From: Xanthobacter dioxanivorans
GTDB taxonomy: Bacteria > Pseudomonadota > Alphaproteobacteria > Rhizobiales > Xanthobacteraceae
Length of the DNA: 64,000 bases
Assembly: GCF_016807805.1 (NCBI RefSeq)
Contig: NZ_CP063364.1
Coordinates: 62,001 to 126,000 of the forward strand
Direction of reading: 5' to 3'
In this document: in pieces, positions 43,201 through 52,655 of the stretch
Numbering within the stretch: the stretch's first letter is position 1
Layout of the letters: every line of letters starts with the position of its first letter
Notes under the pieces: generated by a model
The model's input: the letters and a program-made list of their open reading frames with translations, nothing else
Database searches by the model: none
Told to the model about the DNA's origin: nothing
Position numbers and translations under genes: made by a program

Positions 43201-46200
43201 GCATCTCGGCGGCGTCTGGAAGGCCGAAGCCGTCATCCGGTGGATGGAGCAGTTCGACCGTCCCCCGATCCTCCTGATCGACGAGGCGCACCGCGCCGCC
43301 GGCGACGTGTCCAAGTGCGGTCATCGCATGGTGGAGATCGTGGAAGCGGCGTCGCGGCTTGGCGCGACCCCGATCTACTCGTCGGCAACGCCGCTCAAGT
43401 CGCTCAAGAACATCAAGCTCTACGCCCCGATCCTGCCGAACGTGGGCATGACCACGGACCAGCTGCTCGAACTGGTGGAGAGCTCGCCGCTCGCCATCCA
43501 GGAGGCCCTGGCCTACGAAATGGCGCGCGCCGGCACGATGGTCAGTCGCGAGATGGACCAGGCCGGCGTCGTGCGCGAGTTCGTCAACCTCGTCGATCTC
43601 AATCCGGAGAAATACGAGCACCTGCGCGAGAAGATGGACATCGTCAGCGAATTCCTCGGCGAGATGATGGAAAAGAGCGGCGAGGTGAAGAGCAAGGCGT
43701 CCGCCCTCGAGAAGCTGCTCAAGAGCGAGGAGGAGCGGGCGAACGGTGGCCAGAAGCCCGAGACCTCGCAGGTCCAGGTGACATCCATGTCGCCGGCGAC
43801 CCGCTTCCACACGATCTCGCAGTACATGATGTTCGCCTTCCAGGCGCAGTTCGCGGAAGAGCTGACGCTCGGTTCCATCGCCAGCGGCCAGAAGCCCATC
43901 CTGGTGGTGGAGAACGTCGGCGACAGCATGGTCGAGTATCTGCTCGCCGGCGATGAAGGCGACACGGACGAGGACGACGAGGCCCCCGAAAACGCAGCGC
44001 TCGATAAGGGCAAGGTCACTCGGCTCCCCGACCTCGGGGACCTGCTGGCCCGCACCGCCGGCAGCATGCTCTGGATCTCTTCGCGCAACGGCTTCGGCGA
44101 GGTGCAGAAGATCCGCGTCAGGGAGCTCGAGCCCTGGTTCGAGGATTTCCGGGAACGCGTGCGCGACGCGGGGCTGGGGGACCTCACCACAAGCGGTATC
44201 GACCTCATCCGAGAGCGGCTTGCCCGCTACGAGCTGTCCGTGGGCGAGCTCACGCGGCGGCGCTACGAGGTGAGCGCCACAGCGGACGGCGGGTACGAGG
44301 TTTCGCCCCGCGACAAGCCGCCCATGCAGGAGATCGTGCGCGCGTTCAACAACGGTGATGTGGACGTGCTGGTGATGAACCGCTCGGCATCGTCCGGCAT
44401 CTCGATGCAGGCGAGCCCGCGCAACGGACCTGACCTGCGCCAGCGCAACATGATTAAGCTGCAGCTGCAGGGTGACATCACCCATGAGCGGCAGATCGAC
44501 GGCCGCATCCATCGGACCGGCCAGGTCCAGCCCGGCCGCTATACGATCCCGATGCCGGGTTTCGCCGCATCCGACCGGCTGGCGGCGATGTACAATCGCA
44601 AGAACCGGTCCCTCAGCTCGGCGTCGCGGGCCACCCGCGAGAACGCCACCAACATCGACAACGCCCCGGACCTGCTCAACGCCATCGGCGACAAGGTGGT
44701 TCACGCGTTTCTATCCAACGCTCCGGCGCTCGCCGAGCGGTTCGGCATCGATATTCGTGAGACGGAACCCGAGGGCATCGCCCGCAAGTTCATGGGGCGG
44801 CTCATCATCCTGCCGTCTGCCCAGCAGACGCAGATCCTCGCGGAGGTGGAAAGCTCCTTCCGTCTGCTCGTCGCCGATCTCGAGGCCAACGGCGAGAACC
44901 CCCTTCGCCTGTCCCGTTACGAGTGGGGCGCGCGGGTGAAGGAAAACCGGATGCTCATCGCCGGCGATATGTCGGCCGAGCAGACGTTCCGCAAGCCTCT
45001 CACGCTCAATGAAATCTCCTACACGGAGAAGGTGCGCCCGGTCCGCTGGGACCGCGTCGAGGAAGCCGTGGCTGCGACGCGGGAGAGGTGGACCGACGAC
45101 GGCCATTACATCGGCCTCGCCGAGCGGTTTTCCGAGCTGGACGATCTCGTCCAGAACGGCGTGGATTTCCGTGCCGGCCTTTTCGACAGGGTGCTCAACC
45201 GCGACGCGGGCATGGGCTCCCTGGGCCTCGAGATCATCCCGAGTGCCGTGGCGCACGACGTGCTGCGACGCCGTGAAAGCACCCCCCGCCCCAACAACAT
45301 GGAGAAGGGGATCTTCGACGCGGTCGATCGGGCGCATTTCCTCGCCCGCATCGTCCCCAACCTCGAGCCCGGCTCGCTGGTCGGGCTCAATCCGGACGTG
45401 TTGTCTGCGGTCCGGGACACCGCGTTCTATTCGAGCTGGGGGAGACCCACGAGGCGGATGCGGCGCTCGTTCCCGCCGTCATCCGGACCGTGCGGTTCGC
45501 GGAGGAAAACCCGCTCGCCCTTGGGCAGTGGGAAGTCGATTTCGCCGTACCTGGAGAGCAATCGACCCTGACGATCTCCCTTGCCGCCATATTCGGCGGC
45601 GAGCGGTTCGCCGCCGAAGAGGCCGCCAAGCGGGCAAAGCAGGCGGCCGAGGATGGGGAGCCGGTGGAGAACAAGCTTCCGCCGCGGGCGATCCAGAATG
45701 GCCTCGAGGTGCTGGCCGCGTTGCGCGAAGGCATGGACGAGGAGCATGGCCGCCAGCTCGGCAACCTCATGGACATGGTCCTCAAGGACCCGACGAAGCT
45801 GCACGAGATCACGCGGTCCACGGCAAAGACCTTCTTCGATCGGACCCTGCCCGGCGAAGTCACCCGCAAGCGCTACACGCTCGAGGGCAATATTTTCGCG
45901 GCCGTCTCCATGTCGGTGCAGCAGCGCCTCGGCGAGAAGATCATCTACACCGCGGAGGATGGCGAGCTGCGCCACGCCGTGCTCCTGAAAAACAACAAGC
46001 TGCCTAAGCTGATGAAGCAGCTGGATCAGGCCATTTCAGAGCGCACGGTGGCGGCCCCGAACGATCGGGTCGTGCTCCGTGGCGTCATGGACCTGTTCAA
46101 TGCGACGGTGGACTACGCCGAGGCCATGGCGAACGCCGGCCGGCAGGGCGAGCAGGCGGCGAAGCAGGAAGAGCGTTACGGGGCCGCCTATTCGCAGACG

Positions 46201-46914
46201 TTCCGCGCGGCTCAGGCGCGCTACGCCGCGAGCGCGGCGGAGCCGCGCCGGGAGATGATCCAGGCTCTGGGCCGGATCGCCTTCTATGAGGAGCCCGACC
46301 GCGAACGCTCCCGCTTGACCGCCGCCCTCCAGAGGCTAGCCGCCGGCCCAGCATTCGAGACGTGGGCGAAGCGGCTGGCGGAGGGCATCACGCGCGCCGC
46401 CAAGGTGCCGGCAGCCATCTCGGTCGGACCAAACCCCTTCGATGGCCCCGGCGAACCCGTGGTCCGGCTCACGGAAGCCTCCCACGGCGGCATTGAGGTC
46501 GGCGGGTTTGACCAGAAGCGCCTGTCGCGCCTCTCCAAGGGCGTCGCAGCCGACCGCCAGGGGGCGGTTCTCCTGCCCTCCAACACGGGGGACATTTTGG
46601 TGTTGACCCACGGCAAGGGCGATCTGCCCGTCTCCGGCACTGACATCAACTGGCGGGTCAAGTTGGGCACCATGAAGGTTCCGGCCGGCGTGATCGCCGG
46701 TCATCTTGACGATGATGCCAGCTGGGAACAGCTCGTCGCGCACGCCGAAAAGCACGAGAAAGGCTTCACCCTCCACGGGCCCATGCGCGCCCTGTTCGAG
46801 GAGGCCCAGGCGGTCGCCTCGGAAGTGAAGAAGGACGTGGCCCTCCAGCTGGAGAACGGCATCTCCGATTCGCCTGCACCCAATACCCATAGCCCAGCCA
46901 TGGCGGGGGTGTAG
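40277..46914 (+). CDS. Giant fusion: N6-adenine methyltransferase + strawberry-notch-like DEAH helicase, frameshifted
   Basis: 2212 residues after correction. Unknown N-terminal region (1-250); methyltransferase with ALEPMVGNGVLASAL (about 303) and MLIMNPPFGTDYKQR (about 370); Ala/Pro-rich linker (about 620-770); helicase domain with GVGKGRFLAGHAAM (Walker A, about 860), ILLIDEAHRAAGD (about 1000), YSSATPLKSLKN, and HERQIDGRIHRTGQ (about 1403); then a strawberry-notch-like C-terminal part. At the G5 run 45438-45442 one base is missing; with it SSWGETHEADAALV continues to 46914. Such proteins are common near conjugative genes and in phages and probably protect or remodel incoming DNA. No separate restriction subunit is visible. 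Confidence 0.88.
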
Positions 46915-47108
46915 AAATGGCGAATTATTCAGCAAATTCCGATACTTGTGGCGTGGCATTTGCCGCCCGCCGCGAATCTGCTCATGCTGCCCAATCATTC
47001 CGCGTGCGGAGCGCTGATTCGCGCGCTCTGCAGGGGCGGATTGCCCTCGGGCGGACCAGCCATTTTTCATACCGGAGATGCGATGAGCGACGGGTGATCT
47101 AAAACGAG

Positions 47109-47140
47109 GAAAGGCCCGGGGTTGCCGCCCCGAGCCTTTC
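47109..47140 (+). terminator. Hairpin after the giant gene
   Basis: GAAAGGC/GCCTTTC and CGGGG/CCCCG stems with one mismatch around loop ttgccg. There is no long T run, so this is a probable but weak terminator. The 380-base gap 46915-47297 otherwise holds only the palindrome below and no convincing gene. Confidence 0.5.
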
Positions 47141-47172
47141 AATCCAGAAGCGCCGACCCACCACGGCTAGCG

Positions 47173-47196
47173 ATCTGAGAACTAATGCTCTCAGAT
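47173..47196. promoter_or_regulatory. Palindromic operator upstream of the replication initiator
   Basis: ATCTGAGA (47173-47180), eight bases, TCTCAGAT (47189-47196): a perfect 8-bp inverted repeat about 100 bases before the initiator gene. Could be an operator or the stem of an attenuator controlling initiator level. Confidence 0.5.
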
Positions 47197-47297
47197 AATA
47201 CCCGGCTTTTGCCTGCTTGCAAGTGGGTTTCGGCGCCCGATCTGGGCGTCTAGGACAGCCTTCCCCTCCTTGCGTCTCCTCCACACCGGAGGAGCCA

Positions 47298-48503
47298 ATG
47301 TCCCGTTTTTTGACCTACAGCGAGCGCGGCGAGCTGTTCGCGCGCATCGCTGCGTGGCCCGGCGTTACCGGCCTGGACCGGCTCACGCTGTTCCAGGTGG
47401 CCGGTGCTGCACGCCTCATGGAGGCGGCCCAGCGGATCATCGTGGATGTGACGGTGGACGAGCTCGGCCGCCTGCTCGGCCGCAGCCATTCCACGGTGCG
47501 AGCCTCGATCAGCGCTCTGCGCGCGGCGGGCCTCGTGGTGCGCGACGACGGCGCCCGCACAACGATCGACATCACCCCTTGTGCGCAGCTCGTCGGCTTT
47601 GAAGCGCGCCCGGCGTCGGTTCTGGGGGGCGAAATCGCGCTCGTAGAAGAGCCTGTCCCCGCCGATATTTCGGCATCCACCCGCCAGCTTTCCGGAGGGT
47701 CAGACGCCTCTAGTAAGAGTCCTAATTATATAAATAATTTGAAATACTTAGACTCTAAGGGCTCCGACGACGAAATTTCGGATGCCGCGATCGGCGATCT
47801 GATCGCGGAGATCTCCCGTCCCGACGTGCAGGCGTTCCTGCCGCGGGCCGCGGAAATCCGAGCCCTGCTGCTGGGCCTCGACCCGTCCGCAGAATGGACC
47901 ATGGGCGATCTTGAGGTTGCCATGCTGCGGGCTTTCCCCGCCAGCGAGAGCGGTCCCGGCATATCCCGTGCGCTTGTGCGGCACGGCATCGAACGGTTCG
48001 GCCGCGCCCTGCTGGCCCATGCCATCTATGCGCTGCTGCAGGGCAACCAGCCGAAGGGGCTGCTGATCTCCATGATCCGCAGCACGCGGGCCCAGCCGCA
48101 CTATTCGGTGTTCTGCATTCGCAAGGCCCTCAAAGCCGCGATGAGCAAGATCGAGGGCGAGGAGGCCAAGCAGCAGCTCGATCTTGACGCGCAGGCCCGC
48201 GATCGCGCGGCCGAGCTCGTGCGCCGCTTCGTGGACGTTGTCAGCTCTGCCCCCGATCTAGACGACCTCCAGCGCGCGGCTATCTCGGATGGCCCGTCAG
48301 GGCACGCCGAGCTGCGCTACGACGGGTCGCGGGAGCGGCTGGTCCTCGCGTTTCCCCGTCGAAACGATCTCTCAGTATGGAAATCCATCGCAGATCGTGG
48401 TTTATCATCACTCATCGAGACTGATCTCCCTGACGTGGTGATTTGCGGCGGCGCGCTCGCAGGCCGGCGTCAGATCAGGGTCGGTGGTGTGAGGAGCGCG
48501 TGA
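47298..48503 (+). CDS. Putative replication initiator (RepC-like, winged-helix N-terminus)
   Basis: 401 residues from the ATG at 47298 (GGAGGAG upstream; the open frame extends further upstream but without a better start). N-terminal winged helix VDELGRLLGRSHSTVRASIS-ALRAAGLVVRDDG. A Ser/Asn-rich linker (about 138-155) is encoded by the AT-rich island. The C-terminal helical domain includes ISRALVRHGIERFGRALLAH and GLLISMIRSTRAQ. RepC proteins of alphaproteobacterial repABC plasmids have the origin inside their own gene; this layout matches. There is no adjacent repAB. Call rests on architecture, not a diagnostic motif. Confidence 0.55.
   Translation: MSRFLTYSERGELFARIAAWPGVTGLDRLTLFQVAGAARLMEAAQRIIVDVTVDELGRLLGRSHSTVRASISALRAAGLVVRDDGARTTIDITPCAQLVGFEARPASVLGGEIALVEEPVPADISASTRQLSGGSDASSKSPNYINNLKYLDSKGSDDEISDAAIGDLIAEISRPDVQAFLPRAAEIRALLLGLDPSAEWTMGDLEVAMLRAFPASESGPGISRALVRHGIERFGRALLAHAIYALLQGNQPKGLLISMIRSTRAQPHYSVFCIRKALKAAMSKIEGEEAKQQLDLDAQARDRAAELVRRFVDVVSSAPDLDDLQRAAISDGPSGHAELRYDGSRERLVLAFPRRNDLSVWKSIADRGLSSLIETDLPDVVICGGALAGRRQIRVGGVRSA
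47710..47760. other. AT-rich island inside the initiator gene, candidate oriV
   Basis: About 50 bases, mainly A and T (e.g. ctaattatataaataattt), in otherwise GC-rich DNA, flanked by the inverted repeat AGAGTC (47717-47722) / GACTCT (47752-47757). An AT-rich segment in the middle of repC is where repABC origins open. The local codon bias is unlike the rest of the gene, so the DNA itself is likely under selection. Confidence 0.55.
48391..48430. promoter_or_regulatory. TTATC/GATC repeat array inside the 3' end of the initiator gene
   Basis: cagatcgtgg, tttatcatca, ctcatcgaga, ctgatctccc in exact 10-bp register, within the coding sequence and about 80 bases upstream of the next gene (48507). 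Probably the operator of the 48507-57344 operon. Confidence 0.5.
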
Positions 48504-48506
48504 GCG

Positions 48507-48761
48507 ATGGATGGCAGCACCGGCTACGGACCGCAGGACGAGGACACATCGGGCGTTGGCGCGCGGGAGGTCGAGACCTCCGCGGTTTACGACCATCTCG
48601 TCATGCCGCTCCGGCGCGTGGTGCGGGCCGGAGCCGAGAGTGATGAGGCCGCCGCGCGGCGCGCCCTCGACATTGTCGGCCTGTTCGATCCGCGCGTGCT
48701 CGCCGCAACGGGCGATGTCCTGAAGGCGGTTCGTGACGGTCAGACGGAGGCCCTGCTGTGA
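48507..48761 (+). CDS. Small hypothetical protein
   Basis: 84 residues, acidic N-terminus, then helical: YDHLVMPLRRVVRAGAESDE and RRALDIVGLFDPRVLAATGD. Starts four bases after the initiator stop and overlaps the next gene. Unknown function. Confidence 0.65.
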   Translation: MDGSTGYGPQDEDTSGVGAREVETSAVYDHLVMPLRRVVRAGAESDEAAARRALDIVGLFDPRVLAATGDVLKAVRDGQTEALL

Positions 48762-49447
48762 AGATCATCTCCGGTATTGCCAGCCTTGTGCTCATGGTCG
48801 CGGTGCTGTTTGCGCCGGCGGCGAGGGCCGATACCACCAGCGACGAGAACTGCCTCGTGACACAGGCCGCGGATGCGGCAGTGCAGCGGCAGGTCCAGAT
48901 GATCGACGCGGCGAAGGTCAACCCCGGGGATTTCTTCTCGGGCGCCAACAGCTGCATCTCGAGCAACCTTCTGCAGTCCTTCGACCTCTCGCGGTTCATT
49001 CCGGACACGGCGGGTCTTCTGACCGGCGGCGTGGACAGCATCATCTCGAGCGTGCTCAACGCGGCGAAACAGCAGGTCTGCCAGGTGCTCAACCAGCAGC
49101 TGAACAGCCTGATATCGCAGCTCAACTCGTCTTCGACCTGCTTTTCGAGCAACCTTTCCGCGTCGCTGAGGTCCATCCTCGGCAACGGCGGGACGATCAA
49201 GGTCTCAAGCACGTGCGGCGCGGGCCAGTATAACCTCACCAGCTCGAGCACCACGAACTACGGCAGCATCTTCGGTTCCTCGTCCACCAGCTCGACCACC
49301 ACCACAGCGTCTTCCACGACCACGACCTCGCCTACCACCACATCATCCTCGTCCACAGACACGACCACGACCACGTCTTCGGGCTCGGCCGCCACCACGG
49401 TGCAGGAGATCTTGTCCGACTTCGGCGCTCTCCTGTTCGGCAAGTAG
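48758..49447 (+). CDS. Secreted Ser/Thr-rich protein
   Basis: 229 residues, signal peptide about 1-24. The mature part has Cys residues (ENCLV, NSCIS, QQVCQ, STCFS, STCGAG) and a helical region around AAKQQVCQVLNQQLNSLISQ. From about 165 to 210 a mucin-like tract is almost only Ser and Thr. The end (VQEILSDFGALLFGK) is helical. The design suggests a surface-exposed protein on a flexible stalk. Starts the secreted-protein cluster; role in mating contact is a guess. Confidence 0.72.
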   Translation: MKIISGIASLVLMVAVLFAPAARADTTSDENCLVTQAADAAVQRQVQMIDAAKVNPGDFFSGANSCISSNLLQSFDLSRFIPDTAGLLTGGVDSIISSVLNAAKQQVCQVLNQQLNSLISQLNSSSTCFSSNLSASLRSILGNGGTIKVSSTCGAGQYNLTSSSTTNYGSIFGSSSTSSTTTTASSTTTTSPTTTSSSSTDTTTTTSSGSAATTVQEILSDFGALLFGK

Positions 49448-49457
49448 GGGAGGGGCC

Positions 49458-49739
49458 ATGTTCGATAACACGCAGGCCTCGGGCGAAGGCTGGGTGATCG
49501 CGGAATGCCCGGGGTCGGAAGACGGTCATTGGCAGATGCAGCGCCTCGACGGGCCCTTCGAGACGGATGGCGACGCCTGGCTGCATGTGGTGCAGCAGGC
49601 GGAGGACGGAAGCGACTACCACGCAGAGGCCCTGGCCTTCCTCCGGCGCAACAATCCGCGCGAACACGCCGCCATTCGCCGGTTCGTCTCCGGCGGCCGG
49701 TCCCCTGCGATCAGTGATGGTGACAGCCCTTCATTGTGA
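49458..49739 (+). CDS. Small hypothetical protein
   Basis: 93 residues, acidic, no signal: GEGWVIAECPGSEDGHWQMQ, FETDGDAWLHVVQQAEDGSD, REHAAIRRFVSGG. GGGGAGGGGCC precedes the ATG. Unknown function. Confidence 0.65.
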   Translation: MFDNTQASGEGWVIAECPGSEDGHWQMQRLDGPFETDGDAWLHVVQQAEDGSDYHAEALAFLRRNNPREHAAIRRFVSGGRSPAISDGDSPSL

Positions 49740-49748
49740 GGTGAACGC

Positions 49749-50501
49749 ATGCGCTTCCAGTCTCGGTTCTGTTTTGCGGCGTTCATCGTGCTCCTGCAGG
49801 CCGCTCCGGCCTCGGCGCAGGCTGGCCTCACCGCCTGGCAGCTCTCCACCGAGCTGCTGGTTTCAGCGGTCAAGGTCTCGACGAAACAGGTGGACGCCAC
49901 GCCGGACACCAACCGGACGATGGAGAGCCAGAGCCGGCAGGCCCTTGCCGCCGTCCTGGGGCAGCATGGCGTGAACGCCCGCGCCGTCCAGGCCAAGACT
50001 GCCTATGGCGCGAGCACGGCCCAGGGCTACGGGGTCTGCGCCTCCAAGTTCGGCATGCAGTCCAACGCCATTGCCGAGAAGTCCAGCGCCAAGGTCGCCC
50101 AGGCCGTCGCGGCCGCCGATCAGACGTGGCTCACCTCGGGCGGTGATGCGTCGGCCCGGGCGGTCAGCCTCCTCGAGGCGCGCCGGACATTCTATTGCAC
50201 GAAGGAAGAGCGCCAGACGCTCGGTTGGTGCTCCGGCTCGGCCGCGGCCAGCGGAATGCCGGCGGGCGACACCGATGCGGCCCCTTTCATGCTCCGCCGC
50301 GACCTCGGGCCGGAGGAGGCGATGACGGCCGGAGATTACATCGACACCGTTGCGCCATTGCCGACCGTCAAGGCGCAGGCGCGCAACGGCGCGGAGGCCG
50401 GAGATCGGCTCCAGGCCCGGCGCCAGGCCGCGTTCATGACGGCGGCGCGCGGGGCTTTCTATTCGGTGGTGGCGGGCGCCGTGGGCGGAGATGAGGAGTA
50501 G
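49749..50501 (+). CDS. Exported protein, first of three tandem paralogues
   Basis: 250 residues, signal peptide about 1-24. Core: TELLVSAVKVSTKQVDATPD, then VQAKTAYGASTAQGYGVCAS. Further ARRTFYCTKEERQTLGWCSG and MTAGDYIDTVAPLPTVKAQA. Shares with the next two genes the order V-x3-TKQ, a 40-residue helix, A-x3-YG...GYG/GQG-x-x-C. Probably a periplasmic helical protein; VirB5-like adhesins are one possible analogue, unproven. Confidence 0.75.
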   Translation: MRFQSRFCFAAFIVLLQAAPASAQAGLTAWQLSTELLVSAVKVSTKQVDATPDTNRTMESQSRQALAAVLGQHGVNARAVQAKTAYGASTAQGYGVCASKFGMQSNAIAEKSSAKVAQAVAAADQTWLTSGGDASARAVSLLEARRTFYCTKEERQTLGWCSGSAAASGMPAGDTDAAPFMLRRDLGPEEAMTAGDYIDTVAPLPTVKAQARNGAEAGDRLQARRQAAFMTAARGAFYSVVAGAVGGDEE

Positions 50502-50503
50502 CT

Positions 50504-51505
50504 ATGCGCGCAGCGGCAATAGGCGGTGTCATCGGGGGCTTCGCATTGCTCGTGCTGGGCACGATGCCGGCGGCGGCGCAGACGTGCGCCGGGGTCGAAT
50601 GGCGCGTCAACGCCCAGACGATCGCGCTGCAGGGTGTCGTCAGCGGTCAGATCGAGTCGGCGCAGGCCGCGATGCTCGCGCTCGATCAGAGCAACCGGGC
50701 GCGGCTGCTGTCCGCGTTGAAGGTCATGACGAAGCAGGAATCGGCATCGACCGATCAGACCGTGCTCATGGAGCAGAAGGCCGGCGAGGCGGCCGCAGGC
50801 GCCATCACCACCTCCGCCCGGAACCAGGAGATCGCTGCCGCCCAGAACCGCTATAAGGCAACGGGCTACGGCGCCTGCGCGGTCGGCACCAAGGCATCGT
50901 CATTTTATGCGGCGGTGAAGGCAGCGCCGCAGGCTCGCGCGCAGATCCTGCAGACCGTCTCCTGGAAACCGGGCGCCTACGGGTCGCAGAGCGCCTGGGC
51001 GAGCGGCGTCGGCGCGTCGGGCCCGTTCGACGCCAACTCCCTGTTCGCGGGGGACACCACGAAGGCGGCGCAGTACATCAGTTTCGTCATGGGACCGCCG
51101 GATCTCGAGGAGAAGGCCGCCGGCGCCGGCAGCGATGCGCGCAAGGTGGACAAGGCGGGGCGCGACGCCCTGAAATCCACGGCCGCCTTCGTCATGGCCT
51201 CGATCGCCAGCGACTACGCCACGGGCGGGCCAGTCGAGAAGCTGCGGGCGATGAACGCCCACTGGTTGGCCTCCGATGGCGGCGAGGCGTGGTCGGCCAA
51301 GATGGCGGACCAACCGGAGCGGGGCGTCCTGCAGGACGCGATCCGCGTGGAGGCGGCCAACCTCGTGACGCTGGCCTTCAACCTCAAGTCGGGCGTCCGC
51401 CAGGAGGCCGTGACAGCGGCCTACCTGCTGGCGCGCATCAAGGCGGCGATGGGACCGGCGATCGTCGAGCCCGCCGTGGCACCGGCGGCGGGGGGTGCCC
51501 GATGA
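50504..51505 (+). CDS. Exported protein, second of three tandem paralogues
   Basis: 333 residues, signal peptide about 1-26 (ends PAAAQT). Core: RARLLSALKVMTKQESASTD, then AAQNRYKATGYGACAVGTK; later AAQYISFVMGPPDLEEKAAG, the counterpart of the TAGDYIDTVAPLP segment in its neighbour. Longer C-terminus with ASIASDYATGGPVEKLRAMN. GAGGAG upstream. Forms a matched set with the genes on both sides. Confidence 0.75.
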   Translation: MRAAAIGGVIGGFALLVLGTMPAAAQTCAGVEWRVNAQTIALQGVVSGQIESAQAAMLALDQSNRARLLSALKVMTKQESASTDQTVLMEQKAGEAAAGAITTSARNQEIAAAQNRYKATGYGACAVGTKASSFYAAVKAAPQARAQILQTVSWKPGAYGSQSAWASGVGASGPFDANSLFAGDTTKAAQYISFVMGPPDLEEKAAGAGSDARKVDKAGRDALKSTAAFVMASIASDYATGGPVEKLRAMNAHWLASDGGEAWSAKMADQPERGVLQDAIRVEAANLVTLAFNLKSGVRQEAVTAAYLLARIKAAMGPAIVEPAVAPAAGGAR

Positions 51506-52527
51506 GCGCTTCTCTTCGCTCCTTCATCCTCTGCGGAGCTGCCGCGGCCGCGGTGCTGGTCTCGAGCGCCGTCGCGCAGGCCCAGACCTGCTTCGTCGTC
51601 GATCCGGTTTGGCGGCAGCAGCACATCGCGACGCAGGGCGCGCTCGTGGGCCTCGTGCAGGGCCTGCAGACGGCCGTCTCCGAAAGCCTCGCGCTCTCCA
51701 ACGAGATGTACACCTCGGCCGTGAAGGTCTTCACCAAGCAGGTGGACACCAGCGGGCAGCGCGTGAACACGAACAAGGTCGGGGTCAACCAGGCGCTGGC
51801 CGCCACGCTGATGCAGGAGGATCGCAATCAGCGTGTCGTGAAGGCGCAGGAAGAGTACGGCATCGGCACGGGGCAGGGCGTCAACGCCTGCAAGACGATC
51901 AGCATGATGAACGGCGTCAACGCGGCGCTGCAGGTGAGGTCCGAGACCGCCCTGTCCTGGACGGCCGGCCTGGACGTGTCTCCCGGCTCGGCCAAGCCCT
52001 TGCCGGACGCGGTGAAGCTCCGCCTGAACAACGTCTCGCGCGCCGATGCGGCGGTGCTGTTCGACACCACGGCGGACGACAGCGCCAAGAGCATCGTCAT
52101 GGCCCACATGGCGGGCCTGCCGCCGGCCAAGCCCGACAGTCGCCTGAAGAGCGTTGAGGGCGAAGTCATGATGCAGCAGGCCCGCCGGGTGGAGAGCCTG
52201 CGGTCGCCGGCGCTGGCCTCGCTGGCGGCGGTCGCCGCCGCATCCTCGAAGGGCTCCCACGGGGGCACCGACTTCAATTCGGGCAACTTCGGTGACGATC
52301 TTTCGATGCTCGAGGCGCTGGACAAGCTGATCGAGCAATACGGCGGCGGAACCGCCTATGACGCCTGGTCGGCCGGATTGGCCGGACAGGCGGAGCGTGG
52401 CCTGCTGATCGAGCTCACGCGCCTTCGGGCGATGAACATGAAGCTGCGGCAGGTCGATACCGAGCAGCGCGCCCGGCTGACGGCCGTGGTGGCAGGACTG
52501 CTCGCTCTCGAGACGGGAGGCCTGTGA
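51502..52527 (+). CDS. Exported protein, third of three tandem paralogues
   Basis: 341 residues from the ATG at 51502 (ATGA overlap), signal peptide about 1-28. Core: MYTSAVKVFTKQVDTSGQRV, then KAQEEYGIGTGQGVNACKTI; later AVLFDTTADDSAKSIVMAHM. C-terminal domain resembles that of the second paralogue (WSAGLAGQAERGLLIELTRL versus WSAKMADQPERGVLQDAIRV), which shows recent common origin. Confidence 0.75.
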   Translation: MSASLRSFILCGAAAAAVLVSSAVAQAQTCFVVDPVWRQQHIATQGALVGLVQGLQTAVSESLALSNEMYTSAVKVFTKQVDTSGQRVNTNKVGVNQALAATLMQEDRNQRVVKAQEEYGIGTGQGVNACKTISMMNGVNAALQVRSETALSWTAGLDVSPGSAKPLPDAVKLRLNNVSRADAAVLFDTTADDSAKSIVMAHMAGLPPAKPDSRLKSVEGEVMMQQARRVESLRSPALASLAAVAAASSKGSHGGTDFNSGNFGDDLSMLEALDKLIEQYGGGTAYDAWSAGLAGQAERGLLIELTRLRAMNMKLRQVDTEQRARLTAVVAGLLALETGGL

Positions 52528-52655
52528 TGGTCCGTCGCCGCGGCCGGAACGCTTCGACCCCCTACAGCCGGTTCAATATCGGCCTCGCTGTCTTCACTGT
52601 CGCGGTGTCGGCGGTGGTGCTGCTGGCAGAGCTCATCAGGAGCACGGTCGCATGA
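52527..52655 (+). CDS. 42-residue single-pass membrane protein
   Basis: A basic start (MVRRRGRNASTPYSRFN) then one transmembrane helix (about 18-37) and the tail RSTVA. Both ends overlap the neighbouring genes by ATGA or GTGATG, strong evidence of translation in spite of its size. Perhaps an inner-membrane partner of the secreted paralogues. Confidence 0.65.
   Translation: MVRRRGRNASTPYSRFNIGLAVFTVAVSAVVLLAELIRSTVA

Noticed and set aside
41324..44704. 1126-residue minus-strand open frame inside the giant fusion gene
   Set aside because: The plus strand has clear methyltransferase and helicase motifs in the same bases; the minus frame has none and is His/Arg-biased.
46917..47102. 61-residue open frame after the giant gene
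   Set aside because: No ribosome-binding site and unnatural composition; the region has a hairpin and operator-like palindrome instead.
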